From: JBKBUF01 sp046290815
GTDB lineage: Bacteria; Bacteroidota; Bacteroidia; Cytophagales; Cytophagaceae
Length of the DNA: 64,000 bases
NCBI GenBank assembly: GCA_046290815.1
Contig: JBKBUF010000012.1
Location: 58,168 to 122,167 of the forward strand
Direction: 5' to 3'
Shown here: piece after piece, positions 1-8,735 of the stretch
Layout: each line of letters starts with the position of its first letter
How positions within the stretch are numbered: the first letter of the stretch is position 1
Notes under the pieces: model-generated
What the model saw: the letters and a program-made list of their open reading frames with translations, nothing else
What the model was told of the DNA's origin: nothing
Database searches by the model: none
Program-made: the position numbers and the translations under genes

Positions 1-244
1 CCGCTTCTATGTAATAAGACTTAACCTTTCTTTGATGCCCGAATTCATCATCTGTGTAGAGTGAATTGTTTTCTGCCTTTTTAAGTAGAATATTCTTTAC
101 TATAACACTGCTATAGTTTCCACCTGCAAGCTTATATCTGATTATCTGGCCATAATTACTCCAAAGATTCTGGATGACATTTGAACTGATTATCTTTTCT
201 GCACCGGTCGTTGATAGGATTAATTTCTCTAGCTGCAATGACAT
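1..244 (-). CDS. N-terminal part of a choline/ecdysteroid-kinase-like phosphotransferase
   Basis: The minus strand is open from an ATG at 244 to the window edge, about 81 codons, so this is the first part of a gene that continues outside the window. The protein begins MSLQLEKLILSTTGAEKI. It then shows LWSNYGQIIRYKL, SVIVKNI and FGHQRKVKSYYIE. That order (LWSxYGxIxRYxL, VVKxI, HQRKxKSYxxE) is what I recall from the N-lobe of bacterial choline-kinase/ecdysteroid-kinase-like (APH fold) phosphotransferases, where the VVK lysine contacts ATP. The catalytic loop lies outside the window, so activity and substrate cannot be judged. The family call rests on short motifs from memory. Confidence 0.6.
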   Translation of the reverse strand, partial: MSLQLEKLILSTTGAEKIISSNVIQNLWSNYGQIIRYKLAGGNYSSVIVKNILLKKAENNSLYTDDEFGHQRKVKSYYIEA

Positions 245-272
245 TCTTTACTAAATATAAAATGACCTGCCA

Positions 273-557
273 TTATTTGTCCCTTACCAGAATCAAGGTA
301 TTAGGATTTATGTATGTAGTTTTAACTTCCCATCCTTCCTTTGCAAGCTGATTAAGCACTTTATTCTGATCTGCAGAATTATTGGTTTGAATTTTATATT
401 CTTTTTCCTTACCGTCCGGCAGAAACACTACTGATCGTTGTGAAAATATGACTAAGGTAGCATATTCTTTTTCAGAAAATTTTTGATTTTTAAAAGAAAC
501 CAGAAAGAACACTACAATAAGGCAAACTGATAACAATAAAATTTTAATGCTTTTCAT
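273..557 (-). CDS. Small membrane-anchored protein, DUF4177-like
   Basis: A 94-residue protein with an N-terminal hydrophobic stretch (residues about 4-22, KILLLSVCLIVVFFLVSF) that is either a signal anchor or an uncleaved signal peptide. The rest is a small soluble domain containing LNQLAKEGWEVKTTY followed by NTLILVRDK. The phrase LNxLAKEGWEV and a following beta strand ending in a basic residue are typical of DUF4177-like proteins. No function is established for that family. It lies just upstream of the kinase-like gene on the same strand (28 bases apart), so the two may be co-transcribed. The start is supported by the positively charged n-region MKSIK. Confidence 0.6.
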   Translation of the reverse strand: MKSIKILLLSVCLIVVFFLVSFKNQKFSEKEYATLVIFSQRSVVFLPDGKEKEYKIQTNNSADQNKVLNQLAKEGWEVKTTYINPNTLILVRDK

Positions 558-634
558 AACTTTAAATAAATTTGATTAACAAACACAAACCACGAATGTA
601 TCTGAAATCATGAAAAAACCAAAATATTATATTA

Positions 635-690
635 AAGGTTTGTTTACCTGCTGCCACCATACTTTCATTTACTGGGATCAACTCTTGTCC
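635..690 (-). pseudogene. Fragment duplicated from a T9SS sorting-domain gene
   Basis: These 56 bases match 8830-8885, inside the C-terminal sorting domain of the 1096-residue protein at 8736-12026, with 4 mismatches. Read on the minus strand they encode GQELIPVNESMVAAGKQTFNI; the intact gene has GQELIIVNESMVAAGKQTFNI. The similarity stops abruptly on both sides. The surrounding 562-771 reading frame overlaps the terminator of the next gene and has no other recognisable sequence, so this is a stranded gene fragment and not a working gene. Confidence 0.75.
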
Positions 691-721
691 AGGCTCATCA
701 GAACACTTAGAAATTCCGAAA

Positions 722-762
722 GTTTTAAATAAAAAGCAGAACCCATAATAATGGGTTCTGCT
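722..762 (-). terminator. Rho-independent terminator of the 2460-residue adhesin gene
   Basis: A perfect 12-bp stem, 735-746 pairing with 751-762, closes a 4-base AATA loop. On the minus strand it is followed by a T-rich tract (positions 734 down to 722). It sits 25 bases past the stop codon of the gene at 788-8170. Confidence 0.9.
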
Positions 763-787
763 TACAATCAATCCACAATGCTTCTTT

Positions 788-3700
788 CTAATTCTTTACA
801 AATTTCCTCTTATACTGCTTCCCATCTTTATTCTTAAATACCAGCACATATACTCCGGAACCTAGCTCTTCTACATCTAATTGAATAATATCATTTTCTC
901 CAACAATAATATTCCTTTCAATTATCCCTAAGGAATTAAACAATTCGATGGTTGCAACACCTCTTTCTTCTGTAATATCAACATTAATCAGATTACTAGC
1001 AGGATTTGGGAAAATTCTTATATTAAACCCATCGGTAGAAGAATTATTGGAAGTAATCACACCCGGCACCTTAGATAATTCTACAATCCAAACTGCCCCC
1101 CTGTTTTCCCCACCATCATCGTCCATGCTAGCACCGAAAGCAACCATAAACTTGTTTTCAAGATAGGGATTTTGAATTAAGGCAAAGCTTTCGCCAAAGT
1201 AATCGTCCACATCAAGATTTCCTGTAAAGTTCGACCCTTTACCAATTCTTACAGCACTTTTAATGCTTGCATCAGCATTCATTTTAAGTAAAAATGTTTG
1301 ATCATTATCTAAAATCGAACCTGTATATGGACTAGCCTTCACCAACAAGTCCGCAATATTATCTCCATCAATATCTCCTACAGAAATAACAGACCTTCCA
1401 AATAGTGCCGCATTTGTTCCAAGTACATTTGGATCAGGAAGTAATTTGGATGAGCCTTTTACTGTTCCGTTTGAGTTCAAGTACAGGAGAAATATTGCTC
1501 CACTTTTCACAGAAGGATTTCCGGTAAATTGAGGCTGTTCCTCATCACCGGAAGCGCCGACTGCAAGATCTACGACACCATCTCCATCAAAATCACCAAT
1601 ATTTCCCAGACCAATTCCAAATAAATGGTTTTGATTCAAGGTATGCTGGAATCCTCCGTTTGAGGCATTAATTTTTTGCGAAGCTTTAACAGTACCATTT
1701 GAATTCAGAAATAAAATCCAAACACAGCCGGTTCTGGCTGAACCATCCATGTTAAATAAAGAAGTTACTGCAATGTCAGGGTTTCCATCTCCATCGAGAT
1801 CTCCAAGAGGTGCCATAGTGAATCCAAACTGATCATAATCAAAAATTTTCCCTGTAAAACTACTTGTATTCTTACTAATTCTGGAATGAGATTTTACGGT
1901 TCCATTTTGGTTCATGAAAAGTATCCACACTGCACCACCTTGCGGGTTTTCAACACTGTATAAGGAAGAAGACATGGCCAGATCTGTAACTCCGTCATGA
2001 TCTAAATCTCCGATATTTATTACCGATTGTCCTTTGGAATTACCTGGCTGTACAACATCGGTAAACCCTCCCGTTCCTTCGCTGATTTTCTGGTGGCTCA
2101 TCACTGTGCCATCTGAGTCCATAAATAAAATATAAATCGCACCTTTGCTGTCTGATTGTCCTGAACCATCATCATCTCCAGTTGCTGAAACACATAAGTC
2201 GATTATGCCATCATTGTTTATGTCGCCGATAGAAGCAACAGAATATCCGAAATTGTCATGATCATCAAGAGGTGCCAGGAAATTACCATATAGGCTGCTT
2301 ATTTTATTGTAATTTACAGGAAGGCCTACAGGGTTTGTAACTGAAAGCGTAGCACTGTTGCTATTTACGGTTAAGGCACAAGTACCGGAAACTATACATC
2401 TATAAGAATATCCGGACATAGATTGACTTACAGATGAAATCGTTAATGTATTAGTAGTGGCCCCACTATAGCCAGCTCCATTAGTCAGGTTTATAAAGCC
2501 TGATCCGGAATTTACCTGCCACTGATAAGTTACATCCGGACCGGAAGCAATCACTTCAAAAGTTACCGAACTTCCTGCTTCAGCAGTCTTATTTGAAGGA
2601 TGACCGGAAATGTTCACTGATCCTGAAGAAACAGTAAGAGTTGCTTGTGCGGAAGTTTGATTTGGAAGGCAACTTCCGTAAGTGATACATCTGTATTTAT
2701 AACCATTCATTGATGTGCCGGCATTTGCAACCTGTAAGGTTGCTGAGTTAACACCTGAATAAGTTGCATTGTTGCTTAGGTTTGTAAACGCTCCTCCGGT
2801 ACTTACCTGCCATTGATAGTTATTGGCGTGGTTTGCCGAAACCGTAAAACTGGTGGAGTTACCTGAACATATCGATTTGTCCTCGGGCTGTCCGATAATA
2901 GAAGGTGAAGGATTCACATTCAATGTTGCTTCACTGGAGTATACTGCAGGGAAACATGATGCGACAGAAGTAATATAGCATCTGAATTTGTATCCGTTCA
3001 TATCAGATGTGGAAGTGGAAAGCTGAAGATTTTCAGTATTAACACCTGAGTATGGCGCAGTATTTAATAAATTAACATATCCGCTTCCCATATCAACCTG
3101 CCACTGATAAATGGCGTTTGAGTGGCCAATAACAGAAACACCAAATAAAGAATTGGCTCCGCTACATATATTTTGATTATTCGGATGAGAATAAATGATC
3201 CCCATTACAAATATTGTGAAATCAGAAGAATAAACAGTAGCGCCACAAGGACCGGAAACCGCACATCTGTATTTATAACCACTCATATTTTGTTGAATGT
3301 TATTAACAGTAAGTGATGTGCTATTGCTACCGGTATAGGTGGAACCATCGTTAACAGAGGAATAATTTCCATCTCCGTTATTTACCTGCCATTGATAGGA
3401 TAAGTAGCTTCCGGTTGGATTTACCGTAAATGTTGTGTTAGTACCCACACATTGCGTTACTGAAGATGTGGAATTCGAGATAGAAGGAGGTGTATCTCCG
3501 ATATAGAGGGTTGCAGTTTCTGAAATGATGGTTCCAGACACTACGCATCTGTATTGATTTCCATTAAGCGTAAAGCTTGCTGAAGATATACTTAATTGAG
3601 AAGTAGTTGTTCCTGAGAAAACACCACCTTCAGATAAGTTAGTAAATGAACCTGCTCCAACTTTTTGTTGCCACTGATAGCTAAGTCCTGTTCCGGATGC

Positions 3701-6700
3701 TGTTATTGAAAACATGGCGGGATTGTTTACACAAACATATACATCATTAGGTTGCAATGTTATTGAAGCTGCTGCATTGGTAGTCTGGTTGGCAGTAGGA
3801 TAAGTACTGGTCAGATAATTTGAAGTAACTCCCGAACCGTTAAACTCTACCACTGCAAAATGATACGCTGTAGAAGCTGATAAGCCGGTTATAGAAACGG
3901 AGTTTCCTGTTCCACTATAAACCACATAGTTTCCTGTCCCGATTTGTGTACCTGAGCCGAACTGTGCATTTGCAGTATAGGAGTTATTATCAACCGGCAA
4001 TCCATTCACTGCAGATGCTGATTTGACAATTACCATTCTGTTGCTTCCATTTCCATTCGTCCATGTTAAAGTCATAGAAGATGATGTAACTGAAGAGAAG
4101 GATAAACCTGAAGCTGCGACAGTAGGCTCAGAAGCAGTTGCTGCATTGGTAGTCTGGTTAGCAGTAGGATAAGTACTGGTCAGATAATTTGAAGTAACTC
4201 CCGAACCGTTAAACTCCACCACTGCAAAATGATAAGTAGTAGAAGCCAATAAACCAGTTATTAAGACCGTATTGCCTGACCCGCTATAAACCACATAATT
4301 TCCTGTGCCAGTTTCCGAACCTGCGCCGAAAAAGGAATTTGCTGTATAAGAATTATTATCGATTGGTAATGCATTGACCGGTGATGATGGTCTGACAATC
4401 ACCATTCTGCTACTTCCATTTCCATTTACCCAGGACAAACCCATTGAAGTTGAAGTAACAGACGAGAACATCAAACCGGATGCTGGAACGGTAGGCTCTG
4501 TAGCAGTTGCCGGATTGGTAGTCTGATTAGCAGTAGGATAAGTACTGGTCAGATAATTTGAAGTAACTCCCGAACCGTTAAACTCTACCACTGCAAAATG
4601 ATACGCTGTAGAAGCTGATAAGCCGGTTATAGAAACGGAGTTGCCTGTTCCACTATAAACCACATAGTTTCCTGTCCCGATTTGTGTACCTGAGCCGAAC
4701 TGTGCATTTGCTGTATAGGAGTTATTATCAACCGGCAATCCATTCACTGCAGATGCTGATTTGACAATTACCATTCTGTTGCTTCCATTTCCATTCGTCC
4801 ATGTTAAAGTCATAGAAGATGATGTAACTGAAGAGAAGGATAAACCTGAAGCTGCGACAGTAGGTTCAGAAGCAGTCGCTGCATTGGTAGTTTGGTTAGC
4901 AGTAGGATAAGTACTGGTCAGATAATTTGAAGTAACTCCCGAACCGTTAAACTCTACCACTGCAAAATGATACGCAGTAGAAGCAGATAATCCGGTTATA
5001 GAAACCGAGTTTCCTGTTCCGCTGTAAACCACATAGTTTCCTGTCCCTATTTGTGTACCTGAGCCGAACTGTGCATTTGCAGTATAGGAGTTATTATCAA
5101 CCGGCAATCCATTCACTGCAGATGCTGATTTCACTATTACCATCCTGCTGCTTCCATTTCCATTCGTCCATGTTAAAGTCATAGAAGATGATGTAACTGA
5201 AGAGAAGGATAAACCTGAAGCTGCGATAGTAGGCTCAGAAGCAGTTGCTGCATTGGTGGTCTGGTTAGCAGTAGGATAAGTACTGGTCAGATAGTTTGTT
5301 TCACTTCCTGATCCTGCATATTCAAATATAGCTACATGATATGTAGTAGAAGCAGAAAGTCCGGTTAAGGTTACAGAATTTCCACTACCTGAGTAAACCG
5401 CGTAATTCCCCGTGCCTAACTGAGCACCGGATGAAAAAACAGAGTTGGCTGTATAAGTATTGTAATCAACAGGCAAGGAGTTTACTGCTGAACCTGATTT
5501 TACCAGGACTAATCTTCCACTTCCGTTTCCGTTTGACCAGTTAATAGTAAATGAATTTGCAGTTACAGATGAAAAGGTAATACTGCTCGCCGGTTGGGTA
5601 GGTTCAAATGATAAAACTATATCTGTCTTCTGCATTCCCTCTGCATATGCGCTTGTAAGATAATTTTCAGAACCTGCAGTACCGTTATATTCGAAAATTC
5701 TGATATAGTAATCCGTATTAGGTGCCATTCCTGTAATGTTTACAGAATTCCCTGTACCAGCATAAGCAACAAAATTACCCGAACCAATCTGAGTTCCTGA
5801 TCCATATTGCGCGTTTGCCGTGTAGGTTACATTGTCAACAGGAGAGGAATTTACAGGAGAGGCCTGCTTTATCAATACTAACCGACCGGAACCATTTCCA
5901 TTTGTCCAAGATAATGTAAATCCGCTTGAGGTAACATTGCTGAAAGCAACAGAACTTGCCGCGGTGGTAGGTTCTGAAACAGTAGCAGAGGTAGTTCTGT
6001 TAGCCGTAGGATATGAATTTGTTTTATAATTGGCTGTTGAACCCGAACCATTATACTCAAATACTGCAACATGATAAGTTGTAGATGCGGTAAGTCCAGT
6101 CACAGTCACCGAATTCCCATTGCTGCTATACACAACATAGTTTCCGGTTCCTAACTGACTGCCCGTGCCAAATAGGGTATTGGCTGTGTACCCATTATTA
6201 TCTATTGGAACTGAGTTGACTGCAGATCCTTGTTTCACCAGCACCAGTCTGTTAGATCCGTTACCATTGATCCAGTTAATTGTAAAGGAATTTGCATTTA
6301 CATTAGTAAACGTAATGGTATTTGCGGCAGTCATTGGTTCACCTACCGTACCCGTTGTCGTTTGGTTGCCTGATAAATGCGTTCCTGTTGCATAATTGGT
6401 AGAATACTGGTTTCCAAAGTTGATGTTATATTCAATTACTGCAAAGTAATAGGTAACTCCTGAGGTAAGACCTGAAATATTAGCAGAAGAGCCGGTTCCG
6501 TTATATAGAATATAATTTCCGCCTCCAAGATCAGCAGAAGAAGCTCCAAAGAAAGAAACAGCAGTATAAGGATTTGTATTAAAATCTGTTGGAAGTACAC
6601 TTATTGGACTTCCTTGTCTACCTATTAACAATCTATTTGAACCGTTTCCATTTGTCCAGGAGACAGTCATGGTTGTATTAGTTACAGAAGAAAAAACCAT

Positions 6701-8170
6701 GTTCGAGGCAGGAACTGTTGGTTCTGCAGCTAAAATTGGTCTCGAAGCTGATCCCGGTGAAGTCGTTTTATAATTTGTTCCACAACCTGAACCATTGTAT
6801 TCATAAACCCTGATTGTGTAATTTTCATTCGGATCTAAATTTGTAACCGTTACTGTATTACCTGTTCCATCATATACTACATATTCCAGTGAACCTAATG
6901 CTGATCCATGACCATATTGAGAATTCCCTGTATATTGAACGCCATCAACCGGTGCTATCGTGCCCAAGGCAGTTATTGCTACTAATCTTCTTACCCCATT
7001 ACCACCTGACCAGGAAACTTTAAGAGAAGTAAGTGTTACTTCAGAAATACTTACAGAAGGATTGGTTGTAGGCTCGGAGCTATAAATATTGGTGTAAGAA
7101 CCAATTGAAAATTGGTCTATGCTTATAGTTGTACTAACGGCAGTGTTGCCATGGTAAGCAAACCTTGCTTTCCTAATGTTAAATTTTTCTGCGCCCCCAA
7201 TCCACAACGTAGAAAAGTCAATAAAATACTCATGGTACGTATTATCTCCGGGTAAACTTATAGAAGGACCATTTCCCGATAACTGAGCAGTTCCAACAGT
7301 ATTCTCTAATTGGAAATTCAGTGTAATGGCGCTTGAAGATTTCAAACGTACCCATGCCTTTTGGTTGCATTCTCCGGAGGACAAGTCAATAGTTGTGTTT
7401 AGATTGAATATTGCAACTGAAGGAAAATTGGAAGTTGCAATTATTCCTGTACTATTAGATACAATATCTCCACCGGTCGCTTCAATTGAAATATTTCCTG
7501 TTCCTGAAGGTGTGGAAGCACTCCAGCTATAATTAGAATTTGAAAGGACACAGCCTCCTTCCATAGCACCGAAAGCATTTCTTTCAAAGCATGCAAGCAT
7601 AGGTGGGTCTCCTGCTTCAATATAATCCACCTGGATGGCTGGACTGATCGGGGTTGTTCCTTGATAGTAAAAATCAATTTTTTGAACAATAGCTAAGTTT
7701 GCACCGACAGCAATATTGCCGGTATAATTTATTGTATAATCATTAAACTGATTGTCTCCAGGGAGAGATATAGTTGGCAGGTTATTCCAATCGAGTTTAA
7801 AGTTAGAACCATCTTCACTCAATTGCATGGCAAGGGTGATGGGTATGGTAGATTTCATTCTTATTTTAACAACCTGATGTGCTGCATTTGAAAAATTGAT
7901 TGAGGTGCTTAATCGGAAACCAATTACACTGACGCTTTGGGTGCCTGAATAAATATTAGTGCAGGTATGTACGACAGCACCACTCGTAACACTTTGGGAA
8001 ATGGAACCGCCACCACTTCCAGCGGGTGGAATGTAATAATTCCACAGATAATCTCCGCTTCCGATCGAATTGCAATTATCATAGAATCCATCGGAATCCC
8101 GGTCAAATTGAGCATTTGCATAATACCCTATGCAAAAAAATAACATGATTGTTAATTTCAGCTTATTCAT
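788..8170 (-). CDS. Giant T9SS-secreted adhesin with FN3-like, Ig-like and FG-GAP modules
   Basis: A 2460-residue cell-surface or released protein. The signal peptide is residues 1-20 (MNKLKLTIMLFFCIGYYANA). Residues about 21-360 form two beta-sandwich, probably carbohydrate-binding, domains. About 370-1465 hold nine FN3-like modules beginning EPT or EPM, each with a xGNGSxRLV core and ending ExNGSG...NYLTS. About 1470-1945 hold five Ig-like modules (YQWQV...YRC). About 1950-2370 are FG-GAP beta-propeller repeats with calcium-binding DxDxDG loops such as GDLDGDGNPDIAV. The last ~85 residues are a T9SS type A sorting domain (IFPNPASNLINV, ending GVYVLVFKNKDGKQYKRKFV). The architecture suggests adhesion; the ligand is unknown. 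No catalytic domain is visible. Modules 6, 7 and 9 are nearly identical at DNA level (see the 369-bp repeat). Confidence 0.9.
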   Translation of the reverse strand: MNKLKLTIMLFFCIGYYANAQFDRDSDGFYDNCNSIGSGDYLWNYYIPPAGSGGGSISQSVTSGAVVHTCTNIYSGTQSVSVIGFRLSTSINFSNAAHQVVKIRMKSTIPITLAMQLSEDGSNFKLDWNNLPTISLPGDNQFNDYTINYTGNIAVGANLAIVQKIDFYYQGTTPISPAIQVDYIEAGDPPMLACFERNAFGAMEGGCVLSNSNYSWSASTPSGTGNISIEATGGDIVSNSTGIIATSNFPSVAIFNLNTTIDLSSGECNQKAWVRLKSSSAITLNFQLENTVGTAQLSGNGPSISLPGDNTYHEYFIDFSTLWIGGAEKFNIRKARFAYHGNTAVSTTISIDQFSIGSYTNIYSSEPTTNPSVSISEVTLTSLKVSWSGGNGVRRLVAITALGTIAPVDGVQYTGNSQYGHGSALGSLEYVVYDGTGNTVTVTNLDPNENYTIRVYEYNGSGCGTNYKTTSPGSASRPILAAEPTVPASNMVFSSVTNTTMTVSWTNGNGSNRLLIGRQGSPISVLPTDFNTNPYTAVSFFGASSADLGGGNYILYNGTGSSANISGLTSGVTYYFAVIEYNINFGNQYSTNYATGTHLSGNQTTTGTVGEPMTAANTITFTNVNANSFTINWINGNGSNRLVLVKQGSAVNSVPIDNNGYTANTLFGTGSQLGTGNYVVYSSNGNSVTVTGLTASTTYHVAVFEYNGSGSTANYKTNSYPTANRTTSATVSEPTTAASSVAFSNVTSSGFTLSWTNGNGSGRLVLIKQASPVNSSPVDNVTYTANAQYGSGTQIGSGNFVAYAGTGNSVNITGMAPNTDYYIRIFEYNGTAGSENYLTSAYAEGMQKTDIVLSFEPTQPASSITFSSVTANSFTINWSNGNGSGRLVLVKSGSAVNSLPVDYNTYTANSVFSSGAQLGTGNYAVYSGSGNSVTLTGLSASTTYHVAIFEYAGSGSETNYLTSTYPTANQTTNAATASEPTIAASGLSFSSVTSSSMTLTWTNGNGSSRMVIVKSASAVNGLPVDNNSYTANAQFGSGTQIGTGNYVVYSGTGNSVSITGLSASTAYHFAVVEFNGSGVTSNYLTSTYPTANQTTNAATASEPTVAASGLSFSSVTSSSMTLTWTNGNGSNRMVIVKSASAVNGLPVDNNSYTANAQFGSGTQIGTGNYVVYSGTGNSVSITGLSASTAYHFAVVEFNGSGVTSNYLTSTYPTANQTTNPATATEPTVPASGLMFSSVTSTSMGLSWVNGNGSSRMVIVRPSSPVNALPIDNNSYTANSFFGAGSETGTGNYVVYSGSGNTVLITGLLASTTYHFAVVEFNGSGVTSNYLTSTYPTANQTTNAATASEPTVAASGLSFSSVTSSSMTLTWTNGNGSNRMVIVKSASAVNGLPVDNNSYTANAQFGSGTQIGTGNYVVYSGTGNSVSITGLSASTAYHFAVVEFNGSGVTSNYLTSTYPTANQTTNAAASITLQPNDVYVCVNNPAMFSITASGTGLSYQWQQKVGAGSFTNLSEGGVFSGTTTSQLSISSASFTLNGNQYRCVVSGTIISETATLYIGDTPPSISNSTSSVTQCVGTNTTFTVNPTGSYLSYQWQVNNGDGNYSSVNDGSTYTGSNSTSLTVNNIQQNMSGYKYRCAVSGPCGATVYSSDFTIFVMGIIYSHPNNQNICSGANSLFGVSVIGHSNAIYQWQVDMGSGYVNLLNTAPYSGVNTENLQLSTSTSDMNGYKFRCYITSVASCFPAVYSSEATLNVNPSPSIIGQPEDKSICSGNSTSFTVSANHANNYQWQVSTGGAFTNLSNNATYSGVNSATLQVANAGTSMNGYKYRCITYGSCLPNQTSAQATLTVSSGSVNISGHPSNKTAEAGSSVTFEVIASGPDVTYQWQVNSGSGFINLTNGAGYSGATTNTLTISSVSQSMSGYSYRCIVSGTCALTVNSNSATLSVTNPVGLPVNYNKISSLYGNFLAPLDDHDNFGYSVASIGDINNDGIIDLCVSATGDDDGSGQSDSKGAIYILFMDSDGTVMSHQKISEGTGGFTDVVQPGNSKGQSVINIGDLDHDGVTDLAMSSSLYSVENPQGGAVWILFMNQNGTVKSHSRISKNTSSFTGKIFDYDQFGFTMAPLGDLDGDGNPDIAVTSLFNMDGSARTGCVWILFLNSNGTVKASQKINASNGGFQHTLNQNHLFGIGLGNIGDFDGDGVVDLAVGASGDEEQPQFTGNPSVKSGAIFLLYLNSNGTVKGSSKLLPDPNVLGTNAALFGRSVISVGDIDGDNIADLLVKASPYTGSILDNDQTFLLKMNADASIKSAVRIGKGSNFTGNLDVDDYFGESFALIQNPYLENKFMVAFGASMDDDGGENRGAVWIVELSKVPGVITSNNSSTDGFNIRIFPNPASNLINVDITEERGVATIELFNSLGIIERNIIVGENDIIQLDVEELGSGVYVLVFKNKDGKQYKRKFVKN
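3776..5251. repeat. Four-unit 369-bp tandem repeat inside the adhesin gene
   Basis: The same anchor (ATTGGTAGT and close variants) recurs at 3776, 4145, 4514, 4883 and 5252, giving four periods of exactly 369 bp, or 123 codons. Each period is one FN3-like module. The first, third and fourth units in plus-strand order are nearly identical. The second (4145-4513) is clearly more diverged. Confidence 0.9.
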
Positions 8171-8735
8171 ATATTAATTAGTAGTTTGACAATAAAAAAT
8201 ATCGACGAATGGGTGTAATAAAAGTATTAAAGATAAATCATTTAAAAATCACTCAAAACAGATGTAATACGTTAATTATCAATGTTTTGTTACATCTTCA
8301 AAAAGTACTATTATCAAAAACAACAAATCAGGTTTTAGTAATATTTAAAGGCTTTTTAGGGAAACATATTAATTTAAATTACAATTTTACCTTATCCTTT
8401 AATAAAGGAATTTCACTTCCATAATTCATGATAATGGTTGTTCAAATTTCTGAACAAAAATAAAACAGTCAAAATTTAGGTGGCTTTATCATCAGGACAA
8501 AACACCTTGTCATTGATATAGGTATGATAAAAATTTAATTATTTCAAAAAATAAAGCAGCTGTTACAAAAGAGTCATTCCGAGTTTTGCAGGAATCTGTA
8601 AATGATATTCGTTATTAATTACAGATCCATCCTTCATCTGGATAACGCCCCTTTTGAGACAGCCGCTTATTTATTTACAACAACCTAAGATTTTAATCTT
8701 TCATCTGATTATCATCAAATCTTTTTACTTTAAGC
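8171..8735. other. Intergenic gap upstream of the giant adhesin
   Basis: This AT-rich gap has no convincing gene. A plus-strand open frame at 8209-8424 has biased low-complexity composition and no recognisable product. The part next to 8171 should hold the adhesin promoter, but I see no convincing -33/-7 pair. The part next to 8736 holds the palindromic element listed separately. Confidence 0.6.
8555..8667. repeat. Large imperfect palindromic intergenic element
   Basis: The arm AGCAGCTGTTACAAAAG...GTCATTCC at 8555-8580 pairs with GGATAACGCCCCTTTTGAGA...CAGCCGCT at 8639-8667. The inner arms GGAATCTGTAA and TTACAGATCC also pair. The GTCATTCCGAG...GGAATCTG wording resembles palindromic repeats common between genes in Bacteroidota. 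It lies downstream of the gene at 8736-12026, where it could act as a transcription or mRNA-end hairpin. Confidence 0.65.

Noticed and set aside
562..771. 69-residue minus-strand open frame
   Set aside because: It overlaps a strong terminator and contains only a 56-base fragment copied from another gene; kept as a pseudogene fragment.
3776..5251. CRISPR-like regular repeat
   Set aside because: The 369-bp units are contiguous coding modules with no spacers.
8209..8424. 71-residue plus-strand open frame in the gap
   Set aside because: Biased Ile/Leu/Asn/Lys content in AT-rich DNA, no recognised sequence, no clear start signal.
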